A DNA stretch of 64,000 bases from Spirochaetota bacterium (GCA_017999915.1 JAGNKX010000003.1:186001-250000); one strand, 5' to 3'; shown: positions 53,201-62,181, counted from the stretch's first letter. Made by a program: numbers and translations. The notes: generated by a model from the sequence alone, not told the origin.

Positions 53201-56200
53201 GCATGGTCTGGCACTGGAAAAATCATGTCCGGGAAAGCGTCGAATCTTTGACCGAGGCGTATCATCTGCAGCTTGAAATCGGCGATATCGAGCAGGCAAC
53301 GTCGTCGGCGAACCTGTTCTGCCTCTACTCCTACCTGTCCGGCATGCCCCTTGACGCGGTGCGGCAGAGGATGGATTATTACTACCGGGTGATCAGGCAA
53401 TTCAGGCAAACGACCAATTTCAATTATCTCGCCATATCGTACCAGGCGGTCTTGAACCTGTCTGGCGAATCGGGAGATCCCTGCTGCCTTCAGGGAGAGG
53501 CCTACAACGAGGAGACCATGGCGCCGGTCCATGAGGCCGCCAATGACCGTTCGGCCATCGCCCTTGTCCACATTCATGGGTTGATTGACAATTACCTGTT
53601 CCACAACTTCGAAGAAGCGATGCGGCATGCGAACGCGGCGCGGGAGAATCTCGACGGCCTGGTCGGAGTGTTCATCGTGCCTGTTTTTTATTTCTATGAT
53701 TCACTGGCTCACCTGGCGGATTGCGAGAGGGCTTCAAGAATGGAACGCCGGCGCCGCCTGGCCCATGTAGCCGGGAATCAGAAAAAGATGCTGAAATGGG
53801 CGTCCCATGCCCCCATGAACCACCGCCACAAGTACTATCTCGTCGAGGCTGAGCGGTTAAGAGTGCGGGGAGACGCTATGGGGGCCATGCGCCATTATAC
53901 AAAGGCGATCGAGGGGGCCCGGGAGCATGAATTCATGCAGGAGGAGGCGCTGGCCTTTGAGCTGGCGTCGCGATTCCATAGCGCCCAGGGGCAGGACCAT
54001 GTCGCGGGGATATATCTCCGCGAAGCCCTGCGCCTCTATGACGCATGGGACGCCGCGGCCAAGGTACGGCATATGGGAGCCGCCTATCCGCAGCTTGCGT
54101 CCGCGGATACGGACAGCGACCGACGGCAGGATGCCCGTTCCTCCCTTGCGCGCGACCAGGATGGGAAAAAAATTGACGCAGCCGGCGCCCGCGCCCTCGA
54201 CCTGGTAATGGTCGTCAACGCCCTGCAGGTCATCTCCCAGGAGATAGAGCTGGAAAAGCTCATAGAACGCGTTATGAGGCTCGCCATCGAAAATGCCGGG
54301 GCGCATCGAGGCGTCCTCATCATGCAGAGGGACGATGACCTGTATGTCGAAGCCGAGGGCCTCATGGGGGATACGCCCCGGATCCTGCTCAAATCGGAAG
54401 AATTGAAGAATTACAAGGCCATCCCGGTGTCGATTGTCAATTATGTAAAACGGACCGGCACTATCGTGGCCCTCAATGACGCTGCGCACCAGGGAGGCTA
54501 TGAGCACGACCCGTATATCCGGGAGAATGAAACGCGGTCGGTCCTCTGCGTTCCGCTGATACGGCAGCAGGTCATGAAGGGCATCATTTACCTGGAAAAC
54601 AATACGACCATCGGCGTATTTTCTCTGGAACGGATCGAGATGGTCAAGTTGTTCTCGACCCAGGCGGCGATTTCCCTTGAGAACGCGATCCTCTTTGAGA
54701 AAAGACATGTCGCGGAGAAGGTGCTCAGGGAAAGCGAGGAGAAATACCGGCTGCTGATTGAAACGATGAACGACGGCGTCGGCATCGTTGATGCCGGGGG
54801 GGTGTTCACCTATGCGAATAACACTTTCTGCGAGATGCTCAGGTATCCGCACGATGAGATTATAGGGAAGAAGCTCGACGATCTGCTTGATGGCGAGAAC
54901 AGGATACTCCATGACAAGCAGATGGACCTGAGGCGTCAGGGCAAAAACAGGCCCTATGAGCTTAACTGGATCAGGAAGGACGGAGAGGTCATATCGACCA
55001 TCGTCTCTCCCCGGGCGATCTTCGATGCGCGGGGCGGTTTTGCCGGCAGCTTCGGCGTGGTCACGGACGTTACCGAGAGAAAAAAACTACAGGAGCAGCT
55101 CCTGCAGTTTCAGAAGATGGAGGCCATCGGGACCCTCGCGGGCGGCATAGCGCACGATTTCAACAATCTTCTCACGACTATCATCGGTTACGGCGGCATG
55201 CTCCAGAAAAGGATCGACCCTTCCGATCCGCAGTACGAGATCGTCGACGAGATCCTTCAGGCCGCCAACAGGTCGGCATCGCTGACCCGGCAGCTCCTTG
55301 CCTTCAGCCGGAAGCAGATGCTGCAGCCTGTCCCGCTGGACCTGAACAGCGTGATCACCAACATGGAGAAGATGCTGCTTCGTATAATCGGCGAGGACAT
55401 AACCTTCCATACGGACCTGGACAGGCGGGTCAAGATGGTAAAGGCGGACCTCGGGCAGATAGAGCAGGTAATCATGAACCTTGTCGTCAACGCGCGGGAC
55501 GCCATGCCTTCCGGGGGAAGGCTGACGATCGATTCCAGGAATATCATGATAGAAAGCGGCGATGTCGGGGTCCCGGAAAACGTGTATCCCGGGGAATATG
55601 CCTGCCTTTCCATAAGGGACAACGGCGTCGGAATCGACAGCGCCATCATAAAGCAGATATTCGAGCCGTTTTTCAGCACCAAGGACGCCGGTGTCGGCAC
55701 CGGCCTGGGGCTGTCGGTTGTATACGGTATCATCAACCAACATAAGGGCTGGATCGATGTCGCCAGCGTGCCGGGAACGGGGACGACATTCAGCATATAT
55801 CTTCCCGTGTTCCATTCAAAGGCTGAAAAGGCCCATGATGAAGTGGGTGAAACGGCAGCCCGCGCCGCAGATTACAGGGGAATGGGCCAGAGGATCCTGC
55901 TGGTGGAAGACCAGGCCGATGTGCGGAAATTCATCATCACCGTACTGAAGGAAAGCAACTATATTGTTTTCCCCGCCGCCAGGGCCGGCGAAGCCATGGA
56001 GTTGTTCGAGAGGGAGAAGGGGAAGTTCGACCTGGTGATCAGCGATGTGGTGCTGCCGGACATCAGCGGACTCCGGCTCATTGAAAAGCTGCTGGCGATG
56101 AATCCGGGCCTAGCGGTCATCCTGAGCAGCGGTTATTCCGATCAAAAATCGGAATGGGAGCGCATTAATGATATCGGCTATGTTTTTTTGCAGAAGCCGT

Positions 56201-56259
56201 ATGCCGCGGAAAAGCTCGTGTTGACGGTGCATGATGTGTTGAGGAATTCCCGGAGATAG
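50233..56259 (+). CDS. Giant Ser/Thr kinase - AAA ATPase - GAF - PAS - histidine kinase - receiver protein
   Basis: The protein has about 2008 residues from the ATG at 50233 (2028 from a GTG at 50173; neither has a clear ribosome site). Order of domains: a Ser/Thr kinase (about 15-270; HRDIRPSNIV, LIDFGIS), an AAA/STAND-type ATPase (about 300-560; Walker A HGHPGIGKST, Walker B VLFIDDFQWAD), a long helical TPR-like region (about 680-1240), GAF (about 1330-1490), PAS (about 1495-1615), HisKA (His near 1640 in GGIAHDFNNLL), ATPase (DNGVGID, GTGLGLS) and a receiver domain at the C-terminus (about 1885-2005; ISDVVLP). It has no membrane segment. Related proteins occur in cyanobacteria, Leptospira and others; their signals are mostly unknown. 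Confidence 0.94.
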   Translation: MKTASGLQSLQEKYAIIDLTAENLHEISYIGTDNSNRNVSIKAYKTANLTSFEWVLFKHEYDMIKKLDCDGVIKVYDIADHNGMPSVIYEFIEGTSLRNIMDGGRIDLARTLNIVLQLASSLGVLHSSDIIHRDIRPSNIVIAGESAKLIDFGISVIFNRMIEKIYLPAVASEILPFISPEMTGRINRDVDYRSDLYSLGLTMYEMLTGVNPLKRDDPREVIYCHIARNPEPPHVINPDVPRVLSAIVMKLIAKNPEDRYQNSFGLHADIIRCINGLDGLGRIQPFAIASEDIASRFTMPQVFIGREKELETLLTAFAKVCSSFRQSGKSNGEGGVELVMVHGHPGIGKSTLIGEISRRIIEKNGYFISGKHDEIKRNVPYSSIIQAFQRLVRELLSESEDRIARWRDLLREALHDNGRVITDVIPDVELIIGKQPEVLDLGAEAAMNRLKLMFLGFIRALATADHPLVLFIDDFQWADYATMNLVKSILEDDEMHNLLMIISYRDNEPEKHLPQHEAVNYISNLDVSMHSIKVEPFGLDDTMRYVACFLRKDAIEARTLGELVYEKTRGNPFFINQFMKSIFDVNVLAYDPAGGWKCDFDAIRQMPVTSNVSHLMMRDIMTLPPETLRVLKICCCMGSRFELEIVADAAGISLQAVLAEMSPVIKGGYVTIAGTTFKFAHDRIVEMLYSLIPEDERWRTHYSIGNLILQRTSEDDLDDSIITIVSQLNAGLPCIVADEERYRVAKLNLAAAQKAMASAAYQSAHMYLKTAAGIVGDDCWNRDYDFALSLFTKGVEAAFLVTDFAYMDSLAKTVLANARDILDTIIIHERVIQMLYAQNRLREGLREGLQVLTNLGMPLPDNPTRLHILTALVKTRLMLKWKRIEDLENMKEMDDHKMLASVYIFNYLSVAIYKTKPRILQSLLFKALEVSLRHGNAPETAMSFAGYAMILCGALGDIDNGYAYGQLALALSERPGGKKHSARVLHLVKSMVWHWKNHVRESVESLTEAYHLQLEIGDIEQATSSANLFCLYSYLSGMPLDAVRQRMDYYYRVIRQFRQTTNFNYLAISYQAVLNLSGESGDPCCLQGEAYNEETMAPVHEAANDRSAIALVHIHGLIDNYLFHNFEEAMRHANAARENLDGLVGVFIVPVFYFYDSLAHLADCERASRMERRRRLAHVAGNQKKMLKWASHAPMNHRHKYYLVEAERLRVRGDAMGAMRHYTKAIEGAREHEFMQEEALAFELASRFHSAQGQDHVAGIYLREALRLYDAWDAAAKVRHMGAAYPQLASADTDSDRRQDARSSLARDQDGKKIDAAGARALDLVMVVNALQVISQEIELEKLIERVMRLAIENAGAHRGVLIMQRDDDLYVEAEGLMGDTPRILLKSEELKNYKAIPVSIVNYVKRTGTIVALNDAAHQGGYEHDPYIRENETRSVLCVPLIRQQVMKGIIYLENNTTIGVFSLERIEMVKLFSTQAAISLENAILFEKRHVAEKVLRESEEKYRLLIETMNDGVGIVDAGGVFTYANNTFCEMLRYPHDEIIGKKLDDLLDGENRILHDKQMDLRRQGKNRPYELNWIRKDGEVISTIVSPRAIFDARGGFAGSFGVVTDVTERKKLQEQLLQFQKMEAIGTLAGGIAHDFNNLLTTIIGYGGMLQKRIDPSDPQYEIVDEILQAANRSASLTRQLLAFSRKQMLQPVPLDLNSVITNMEKMLLRIIGEDITFHTDLDRRVKMVKADLGQIEQVIMNLVVNARDAMPSGGRLTIDSRNIMIESGDVGVPENVYPGEYACLSIRDNGVGIDSAIIKQIFEPFFSTKDAGVGTGLGLSVVYGIINQHKGWIDVASVPGTGTTFSIYLPVFHSKAEKAHDEVGETAARAADYRGMGQRILLVEDQADVRKFIITVLKESNYIVFPAARAGEAMELFEREKGKFDLVISDVVLPDISGLRLIEKLLAMNPGLAVILSSGYSDQKSEWERINDIGYVFLQKPYAAEKLVLTVHDVLRNSRR

Positions 56260-56272
56260 GTATCGGATCGCG

Positions 56273-56806
56273 CTATTTGATCGTATATGACCTGAACAGG
56301 ACTATGCCCTTTTCGTTCTTGAACTCGTACATCTTTTTGGTCTTCTTATCCTCATAGAGTATGCTCGTCAGGTTGTCGGTTAATTTCGACGATACCATGG
56401 TCAAGTAGTTCTTGCACTTGAATTTTTCCAGTATGAGCTTTCTCACCACGTCATTGTTGTATGACTGGTCGTTTTCCATTTTCACGATGTGCTTGAGGTA
56501 TTTGGCGATTATCAGGTTCAGCACGATGCCGGTTTCGAACTTGAAAGCGAGGTCCTGCGCGGTTTCGCGTATCGTCACGTTGCATTGCTGGGTTTCGGCG
56601 CTGGCGCCATCCACGTTGTAATTGTAAATTATCTCCAAGGTGTAAAGGTTCCCCTGGTTCTGTGAAAGCCATGCCCGCAACGCGTCTTTTATTTCTTTTA
56701 TTTCCCTGTCGGAGAAGTCAAAATCGAGGCGGAACCTGACTTCCTGCATCAATTCAGCCTTGACTTTGAGAAAAGTCCGCTTGTACATGGTGATGTTAAA
56801 GTCCAT
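56273..56806 (-). CDS. Hypothetical cytoplasmic protein
   Basis: The protein has 177 residues with no signal peptide or membrane segment. The first part reads like alternating strands and helices (FRLDFDFSDREIKEIKDALRAWL); the middle contains IIYNYNVDGASAETQQCNVTIRE. I recognise no family. GGGAGG precedes the ATG. It is convergent with the giant kinase gene (13 bases between stops). Confidence 0.75.
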   Translation of the reverse strand: MDFNITMYKRTFLKVKAELMQEVRFRLDFDFSDREIKEIKDALRAWLSQNQGNLYTLEIIYNYNVDGASAETQQCNVTIRETAQDLAFKFETGIVLNLIIAKYLKHIVKMENDQSYNNDVVRKLILEKFKCKNYLTMVSSKLTDNLTSILYEDKKTKKMYEFKNEKGIVLFRSYTIK

Positions 56807-57085
56807 GGTAAAGACCTCCCTTGGAGCGCCGTCAGCTAACCTGTCCGATATTTAATACAGCCCGGTTAAGACTTTATATTATTTAAACTGAAATATAGGC
56901 AAGCAAAAAATGGATATGATGTCAGATAACATGGAGTATTCATGTGACCGCTCCGGTGTTAGAGCGGCGATAATAACGGGTAAATCTGGTTGACACGCAG
57001 CGAATTTGGCCGGATATGATATAAGGATAAGAGCCGGTTGGACAGGTCGCGCATGGCGCTGGAAGCTATTTTTCGGGGGTAGCCA

Positions 57086-57613
57086 ATGGAAGGCTGGAAC
57101 GAGGATGAATTCAGGAACAAATACCTGATGGCGCCGTGCGGCTTGTATTGCGGCACCTGCGGCGTGTACATAGCGACGCGTGACAATAATGAAAAGTTCA
57201 AGGGCGTCATGGGCGGCCTCTACGGTACAAAACCGGAAGATACCGAATGCCGGGGCTGCATGCAGCCGGAGCCGCCCGAAAAATTGTACGGCTTCTGCAG
57301 AATTTGCAAGATACGGCAGTGCGTGCGGTCCAGGGATTACTATTCCTGCCACCAGTGCGGGGAGTGGCCCTGCGCCATGATTAAAGAATTCGGATTCGCC
57401 ACCGGCGTCAGGGTCATGAAAAGAACGATCCCGGTGTGGCGCCAGAAGGTCGCCGAGCTTGGCGATGAGAAGGGAAGCGTGGAATGGGCGCGATACGAGT
57501 GCGGCCGGTACCATTGTCCTTCATGCGGGAAGCCCCTCTTCCGGGGCGCCCAGAGATGCAGGGCCTGCGGCAGGTCCGTGGCTGACGAGCTGGACGGATC
57601 GCCCCGGCAGTGA
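57086..57613 (+). CDS. DUF3795-like Cys-rich protein
   Basis: The protein has 175 residues. The first 110 residues match DUF3795: APCGLYCGTCGVYIATRDN, then ECRGCMQPE, FCRICKIRQCVRSRDYYSCHQCGEWPC. Many cysteines suggest metal binding. The C-terminus adds a separate zinc-ribbon-like unit (HCPSCGKPLFRGAQRCRACGRSV) that is not part of most DUF3795 proteins. Function is unknown. The next gene begins 9 bases later. Confidence 0.87.
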   Translation: MEGWNEDEFRNKYLMAPCGLYCGTCGVYIATRDNNEKFKGVMGGLYGTKPEDTECRGCMQPEPPEKLYGFCRICKIRQCVRSRDYYSCHQCGEWPCAMIKEFGFATGVRVMKRTIPVWRQKVAELGDEKGSVEWARYECGRYHCPSCGKPLFRGAQRCRACGRSVADELDGSPRQ

Positions 57614-57622
57614 GAGCGTAAC

Positions 57623-58177
57623 GTGTCTTTTCCTCTTGAAATACCATATCTGGCAGAAGGGCTGGCGGCCGCCGTGTCGCTCCTCCTGGCGTTCCTGTAT
57701 TACAGGGTAAGAAACCCGTGGTGGCGGAGGGTCATCAAAAGGGCCGTCGAATATCACCGGTACCACTTTTTGATCATCCGCAACGATAGGGACGCCAATG
57801 ACAAGACCAGGGACCTGGCCTACGAAATGCTGATGGTCCTCGACAGGCAGTTCCGTGCGGACATGGAAGGCTCCCCGGGCATGAGGATGATCTTCAGGTC
57901 CCAGCTCGGGGAAAAATCGACCCTGCTGTCGCTGTATGAAATCTTTGAAAAGCTCTACCGTGACAGGGCCTTCACCGGCAGCTCCGAGCTCGACGGGAGG
58001 CTGGAGCGGCTCTTCCATACCATGTCGAGCATGATTTACCGCTACTACATGATGACGTCGGTTTTTGGGATAGTCGCGCTGCTCTACATGGACCTGGCGC
58101 TCCTCCTTTCCATAATCCGGGTGGATAGGCGCGGGTCGTCGCGCCTGTTCCGCGATATCGCCTCGGGCAAGGCCTGA
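57623..58177 (+). CDS. Hypothetical membrane protein
   Basis: The protein has 184 residues starting at a GTG at 57623, nine bases after the DUF3795 stop. One hydrophobic segment lies near the N-terminus (about 10-27) and one or two near the C-terminus (about 140-163). The middle is a charged helical domain (RRVIKRAVEYHRYHFLIIRNDRD). No family is recognised. It is probably translated together with the DUF3795 gene. Confidence 0.72.
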   Translation: MSFPLEIPYLAEGLAAAVSLLLAFLYYRVRNPWWRRVIKRAVEYHRYHFLIIRNDRDANDKTRDLAYEMLMVLDRQFRADMEGSPGMRMIFRSQLGEKSTLLSLYEIFEKLYRDRAFTGSSELDGRLERLFHTMSSMIYRYYMMTSVFGIVALLYMDLALLLSIIRVDRRGSSRLFRDIASGKA

Positions 58178-58181
58178 AGCG

Positions 58182-59393
58182 TCATGGCATGGCGTTGACG
58201 TATTCGAGGATGATGTGCAGTATGGTCCACCGTTCGGGATAGTGGTCGTTGATCAGCACTGCCACGCTGAGGTCCTTCGCCGGAATGTGAAACACGAGGC
58301 TGTTGAAGCCCATGATGGTGCCGGTATGGCCCCACAGCTCCGCGCCGCTCCGGTGCCTCACGTACTCGATCCCGCACCCGAAGGTCCGTTCAGTGAAATA
58401 ATCCGAGGAGACGGCGCCTGCCTTGAAAAAATCGGCGGCGAGATACCCTTTGGACCGCTGCAGCTGATAGTACTGCTTCACCCACCGCGCCATGTCGCCG
58501 GCCGTGGAGACCATGTTGCCGCAGGTCCAGGTCGATGAGTACATCGCCGTTGCGTCCTCCGTGATATAGGCGCTGGACTTGACCCAGTTTCCAAATATAT
58601 CCTTCTCGTATCCGATCGCCATGTTGCCGGGGATGGACTTCAATCCGGGGTACGGATCAACGCCGGCCATATAGGTGCTTCCCAGCCCGAGGGGGGACAG
58701 GAAATACTCCGAGATAGACTCCTGGACCTTTATCCCTGTCGCCTGCTCGATAACCATGCCGAGGAGAATATAATTCGTATTCGAATACTTGAAGGCGTTA
58801 TTTCCCCTGTTGGCGTTGTCATAGGTGTAATCGGGAGAACCGACGTAGGACAGGGTCTTGATATGATCCCAGGCCGAATTCGGGCTTGCGTAAACCGCGG
58901 TGTAATACGTTGCGTCTGCCAGGTAGTCCCTGATCCCTGTCCGGTGATACAGGAGGTCCTTTACTCGTATGGATGGATTGATCCTGCTTTTATGCGAATC
59001 GCCGAGCATGCCCGTTTCATAGAGGAGCTTTTGAAGCGTGTCGTCAAGGCTGAACTTGTTCGCCTCTATCAACTTGAAAACGCTTCCGGCGATAAACATC
59101 TTTGTGCAGCTCCCGATGCTGAATCGCGTATCAATGGTTACCGGATTGGTCCCGTCAGCCGCGTTGGAAACGGCGCCTTCCGCTGTTCCGTCGCCGCGGA
59201 TGATCATGGCGGAAATGCTTTTTGTTTTCGTCACGGTACGGGCAATGTCGATGGCCTGGTCCAGAGACTGCGGCGGGGCCGACAGAAGGAGGGCCAGGGT
59301 GCGCGACTTGTTTTTGTTTTTATAATAGGAGCAGCACTGGGTGCAGAGGACCGCCAGTGCGATAACGGCGAACAGTGATTTGTTTGATCGCAT
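58182..59393 (-). CDS. Beta-lactamase-fold serine hydrolase, probable lipoprotein
   Basis: The protein has 403 residues. The signal ends with a relaxed lipobox, VLCTQC. The three catalytic motifs of class C beta-lactamase/DD-peptidase-like enzymes are present: S95-C-T-K98 in SIGSCTKMF, the tyrosine motif YSNTNY, and GHTGTIMG in place of KTG. It may be an esterase or peptidase acting in the periplasm; resistance to antibiotics is not implied. GGGGGG precedes the ATG at 59393. An ATG at 59477 would give an atypical N-terminus. Confidence 0.9.
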   Translation of the reverse strand: MRSNKSLFAVIALAVLCTQCCSYYKNKNKSRTLALLLSAPPQSLDQAIDIARTVTKTKSISAMIIRGDGTAEGAVSNAADGTNPVTIDTRFSIGSCTKMFIAGSVFKLIEANKFSLDDTLQKLLYETGMLGDSHKSRINPSIRVKDLLYHRTGIRDYLADATYYTAVYASPNSAWDHIKTLSYVGSPDYTYDNANRGNNAFKYSNTNYILLGMVIEQATGIKVQESISEYFLSPLGLGSTYMAGVDPYPGLKSIPGNMAIGYEKDIFGNWVKSSAYITEDATAMYSSTWTCGNMVSTAGDMARWVKQYYQLQRSKGYLAADFFKAGAVSSDYFTERTFGCGIEYVRHRSGAELWGHTGTIMGFNSLVFHIPAKDLSVAVLINDHYPERWTILHIILEYVNAMP

Positions 59394-59529
59394 CGGATAC
59401 ACCCCCCGATTGTGTAAACAGTATATATTATTAATTCCATGGGATGTCCAGTCAAAATCTGATCCATCACAGATCATCCCATCGTTTCTTGGATCGTATC
59501 CAGTATACAGAGGAAAATAATTCTAGCGG

Positions 59530-59889
59530 TTATAATCCGGCAATGGATTCGCGGACTTTTTTAGGGAGCCCCCCGAGAACAAGGCTGTAGGAGTGGTCTA
59601 TCATTTCCAGGATTTCCCCATCCGGTATGGCGCCGTCGACAAGGACGGTGTTCCAGTGCTTCTTGTTCATGTGGTAACCCGGGGTGACCTGGGGATACCT
59701 TGACCGCAGCTCCAGGGAGAGGTAGGGATCGCACTTGAGGTTGATCGATAGTTCTTCCGCGTCGATGTCGGTGAGAGCGTACATCTTTCCGCCCACCTTG
59801 AACACGAGGGTCTGGAAGTCGAAGGGGAAATCCTCGGCGCTCCCTTTCTTTGCCGCGCAATGGGCCCTGATGTCCCGGAGGGTCAGCAT
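59530..59889 (-). CDS. MmcQ/YjbR-family protein
   Basis: The protein has 119 residues. It matches the MmcQ/YjbR (CyaY-fold) family: LRDIRAHCAAKKGSAEDFPF, then TLVFKVGGKMYAL, a middle LSINLKCDP, and GYHMNKKHWNTVLVDG with the C-terminal DHSYSLVL. Members are called DNA-binding proteins, but the true role is uncertain. It stands between the hydrolase and Fe-S genes on the same strand. Confidence 0.93.
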   Translation of the reverse strand: MLTLRDIRAHCAAKKGSAEDFPFDFQTLVFKVGGKMYALTDIDAEELSINLKCDPYLSLELRSRYPQVTPGYHMNKKHWNTVLVDGAIPDGEILEMIDHSYSLVLGGLPKKVRESIAGL

Positions 59890-59937
59890 GGATTAATGCA
59901 AGCTCCAACGGTTGGGGAATCCGGCGTTTTTCATCGC

Positions 59938-60753
59938 CTATGACACGTCCACGTAGGAGCTTATTCTCCGGAGAACATCCTCATGGAAACGGGGATTGTC
60001 GAGCCTGATCGAAACCGCGCCATTGGGACAGTACCGCTCGCACCTGCCGCAGCCGCGGCAGAGATCGCCATGGACGGCCTTCCCGTCCCTGATCGTGATC
60101 GCCCCGAAGCGGCAGTACCGGAGGCATTCGCCGCAGCCTTTGCAGTCGCCGGAGACTTCTATGGACAGTCCCTCGATGGGCCTCATAACCTCGTTAAGAT
60201 GGCGCGGGTGGATATGACGGAAGTAGCCCATCATGCAGCAGCAATGGCAGCAGAAGCACACGCTGAGGAGCCGGCCCCGGTCCCGCTCCAGGAAGATAAA
60301 ATTGTCCACCCTGATCTTGCCGATGACCGGCGTGAGCCCCAGGGAAACGGCGGTCTCAACGTGTCGATGGGCTTCCTCGGGCGATACCCGTTTCATGGTG
60401 CCCGGGGATAGTGCAAGGGCCGTGGGGCCCATGAATAGGCACCCGATGGTGTCCGGGAAGTGCTCGCACCCCTGGGCCAGGCGGCACCCGCAGGTCTCGC
60501 TCACAACGTGGTATGGCGTCATGTCGATGAAGTCGTGAATGATCTTCGGCGGCAGGGGAGCGGACCCGACGGCGAGGCCGGCATTGATGGGGATGTAGGT
60601 CATCTCGTTCTTCCGCGGATCCATCCAGGGGTTCATCCTGCGGATCAGCGGGATCTTTCCGAGGCGGTACAGGTTTTCGAGGAGCGCCATGCCGGGACGC
60701 ATGACCGCGCCGCGCCTGTAGAGCCATTTCAGAAAATGTTTCTTTGGCTTCAT
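59938..60753 (-). CDS. Ferredoxin-type 4Fe-4S protein
   Basis: The protein has 271 residues. The C-terminus has two 4Fe-4S motifs, CKGCGECLRYC and CRGCGRCERYCPNG. The middle holds VSETCGCRLAQGC and the unusual cluster CFCCHCCCMMG. No membrane segment is evident. Its ATG overlaps the stop of the gene before it (ATGA), so the two are made together. Both share the Cys-rich middle layout and probably transfer electrons between each other or to a common partner enzyme that is not in the window. Confidence 0.9.
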   Translation of the reverse strand: MKPKKHFLKWLYRRGAVMRPGMALLENLYRLGKIPLIRRMNPWMDPRKNEMTYIPINAGLAVGSAPLPPKIIHDFIDMTPYHVVSETCGCRLAQGCEHFPDTIGCLFMGPTALALSPGTMKRVSPEEAHRHVETAVSLGLTPVIGKIRVDNFIFLERDRGRLLSVCFCCHCCCMMGYFRHIHPRHLNEVMRPIEGLSIEVSGDCKGCGECLRYCRFGAITIRDGKAVHGDLCRGCGRCERYCPNGAVSIRLDNPRFHEDVLRRISSYVDVS

Positions 60754-62069
60754 CCTCTTCCCTCCGGGGACCCGGGCGCCGGCCCTTTCCCCGGGCCGAA
60801 GCGTTCAAGGAGCCGTTCCAGGTATACCGATTTCATCTGCCTGCTCGCCATGATCCGCTTCGCCGGCGGGAGCCGGAGGATGGCACCGAAAAGGGCCGCC
60901 ATGGCCCGGTGGCTGAAGAGGGCCCGGTTATCGAAGATAAGGTCCTGGAGCTTTCCCCGCTCGATGGCCATGAGGACGCTCCGGTGGGCCGTCGTCGCCG
61001 GGGTGATGACCCGCCGCTCCCGCGCCGTCATGGATATGGAACGGGACTGGCACACCCTGGCGCAGACCCCGCACCCGAGGCAGATCTCGCCGTTCAGAAG
61101 CGCGGTCTTCGCCTTCGGCCTGGCCGGGTCATTGGCCGACACCAGGGCCATGGCCTCCACCGGGCAGGCGTCGACGCATTTGCCGCAGCCCGTGCAGGCG
61201 CCCCGGTCAATGCACGGCAGGAAGTTTGTGGTGCTGACGGGCCTCAGGAAGGCGAATTTTCGGGCCGCGATAAGGGCCTCGCAGCAGCAGCCGCAGCAGT
61301 TGCAGATGAAGGCCGCGTCGTCCCTTACGTTTTCCGCGCACTGCACCAGGTTGAGGTCATGGGCCCTGGCCAGCTGGTCCAGGCCCTCGCTGACGCCGAC
61401 CTCCCGGGCGAAGCCGTTCTTTATCAGCGACGCTGCGGTCCCGCCGAAGGTCATGCAGATGTCGAGGGGCGCCTTGCAGGCGCGGCCGTTGTGGAGCATC
61501 TTGTGCCTGCAGTAGCAGAGGCTGATACCCCTGTGGGAAGCACTCTTTATGGTCTCGCTCGCCCGTTCATAGTCGAGGATCTCCACCGCCATTGTTTCGG
61601 GGAGCACCGATTCGTTGACAAAGACCTTTACCATCTTGGTCTCTCCCCTGACGAAAAGATCCTTGATGAAGTCCTCTTCGACGTTGATGTACTGATAGAA
61701 CAGTTCCGCCAGGGTCTTCTGGTCGATGTCCGTCCTGGTTCTCATCATGGAGAACTCGAAGAAGCCCGCCATGGGGGGCGGCAGGGCATACTCCTTTCTC
61801 CCGTTGATCTCCAGGTCGACGATGAGCGCCTTGGCGGCCAGGCCGTCCAGGTTTTTCCGTGCCGTGGCCGCGTCGGTTTTCCAGATGGCCGCCGCCTTTT
61901 CCACGGTGAAGGGCTTGAGCGGTAGCTGCGCCGCGAGGGACGCCTCTTTTTCCGTAAAAAGGACCTTTAATATATCGAACAGCAGGGCAGTGGGCGGGGC
62001 TCCCTGGGGAAAGCGGTTGATCCGCTCCGCGAGGTTTTCGTATACTTGATTATTTCTTTTTATTTCCAT
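60750..62069 (-). CDS. 4Fe-4S protein with N-terminal winged-helix-like domain
   Basis: The protein has 439 residues. Residues about 20-110 look like a winged-helix region (TVEKAAAIWKTDAATARKNLDGL). Then come LCYCRHKMLHNGRACKAPLDICM, CNCCGCCCEAL and two 4Fe-4S motifs, CTGCGKCVDACP and CLGCGVCARVCQ. It resembles the following gene in the order of its Cys-rich blocks but is longer. The N-terminal domain could bind DNA or only another subunit. The gene is the first of the pair. Confidence 0.9.
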   Translation of the reverse strand: MEIKRNNQVYENLAERINRFPQGAPPTALLFDILKVLFTEKEASLAAQLPLKPFTVEKAAAIWKTDAATARKNLDGLAAKALIVDLEINGRKEYALPPPMAGFFEFSMMRTRTDIDQKTLAELFYQYINVEEDFIKDLFVRGETKMVKVFVNESVLPETMAVEILDYERASETIKSASHRGISLCYCRHKMLHNGRACKAPLDICMTFGGTAASLIKNGFAREVGVSEGLDQLARAHDLNLVQCAENVRDDAAFICNCCGCCCEALIAARKFAFLRPVSTTNFLPCIDRGACTGCGKCVDACPVEAMALVSANDPARPKAKTALLNGEICLGCGVCARVCQSRSISMTARERRVITPATTAHRSVLMAIERGKLQDLIFDNRALFSHRAMAALFGAILRLPPAKRIMASRQMKSVYLERLLERFGPGKGPAPGSPEGRG

Positions 62070-62107
62070 AATTCTTACATTATTAACCGAAAGTCGGTCG
62101 GCTTGTT

Positions 62108-62181
62108 TGCGAGGGGGCCATAGCCCCGGGTTTAAACCCGGGGCTATGGCCCCCTTCGCGCTCCCCTCTCCGGGTCGCTCA
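62108..62181. repeat. Dispersed GC-rich repeat, copy 2, with a 42-bp perfect palindrome
   Basis: The flanks match 26243-26301 (TGCGAGGGGG on the left, CCGGGTCGCTCA on the right). In place of the centre is a spacer-free palindrome of 42 bases at 62113-62154, centred on GGGTTTAAACCC. This copy lies 38 bases upstream of the Fe-S gene start on the minus strand. Confidence 0.65.
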
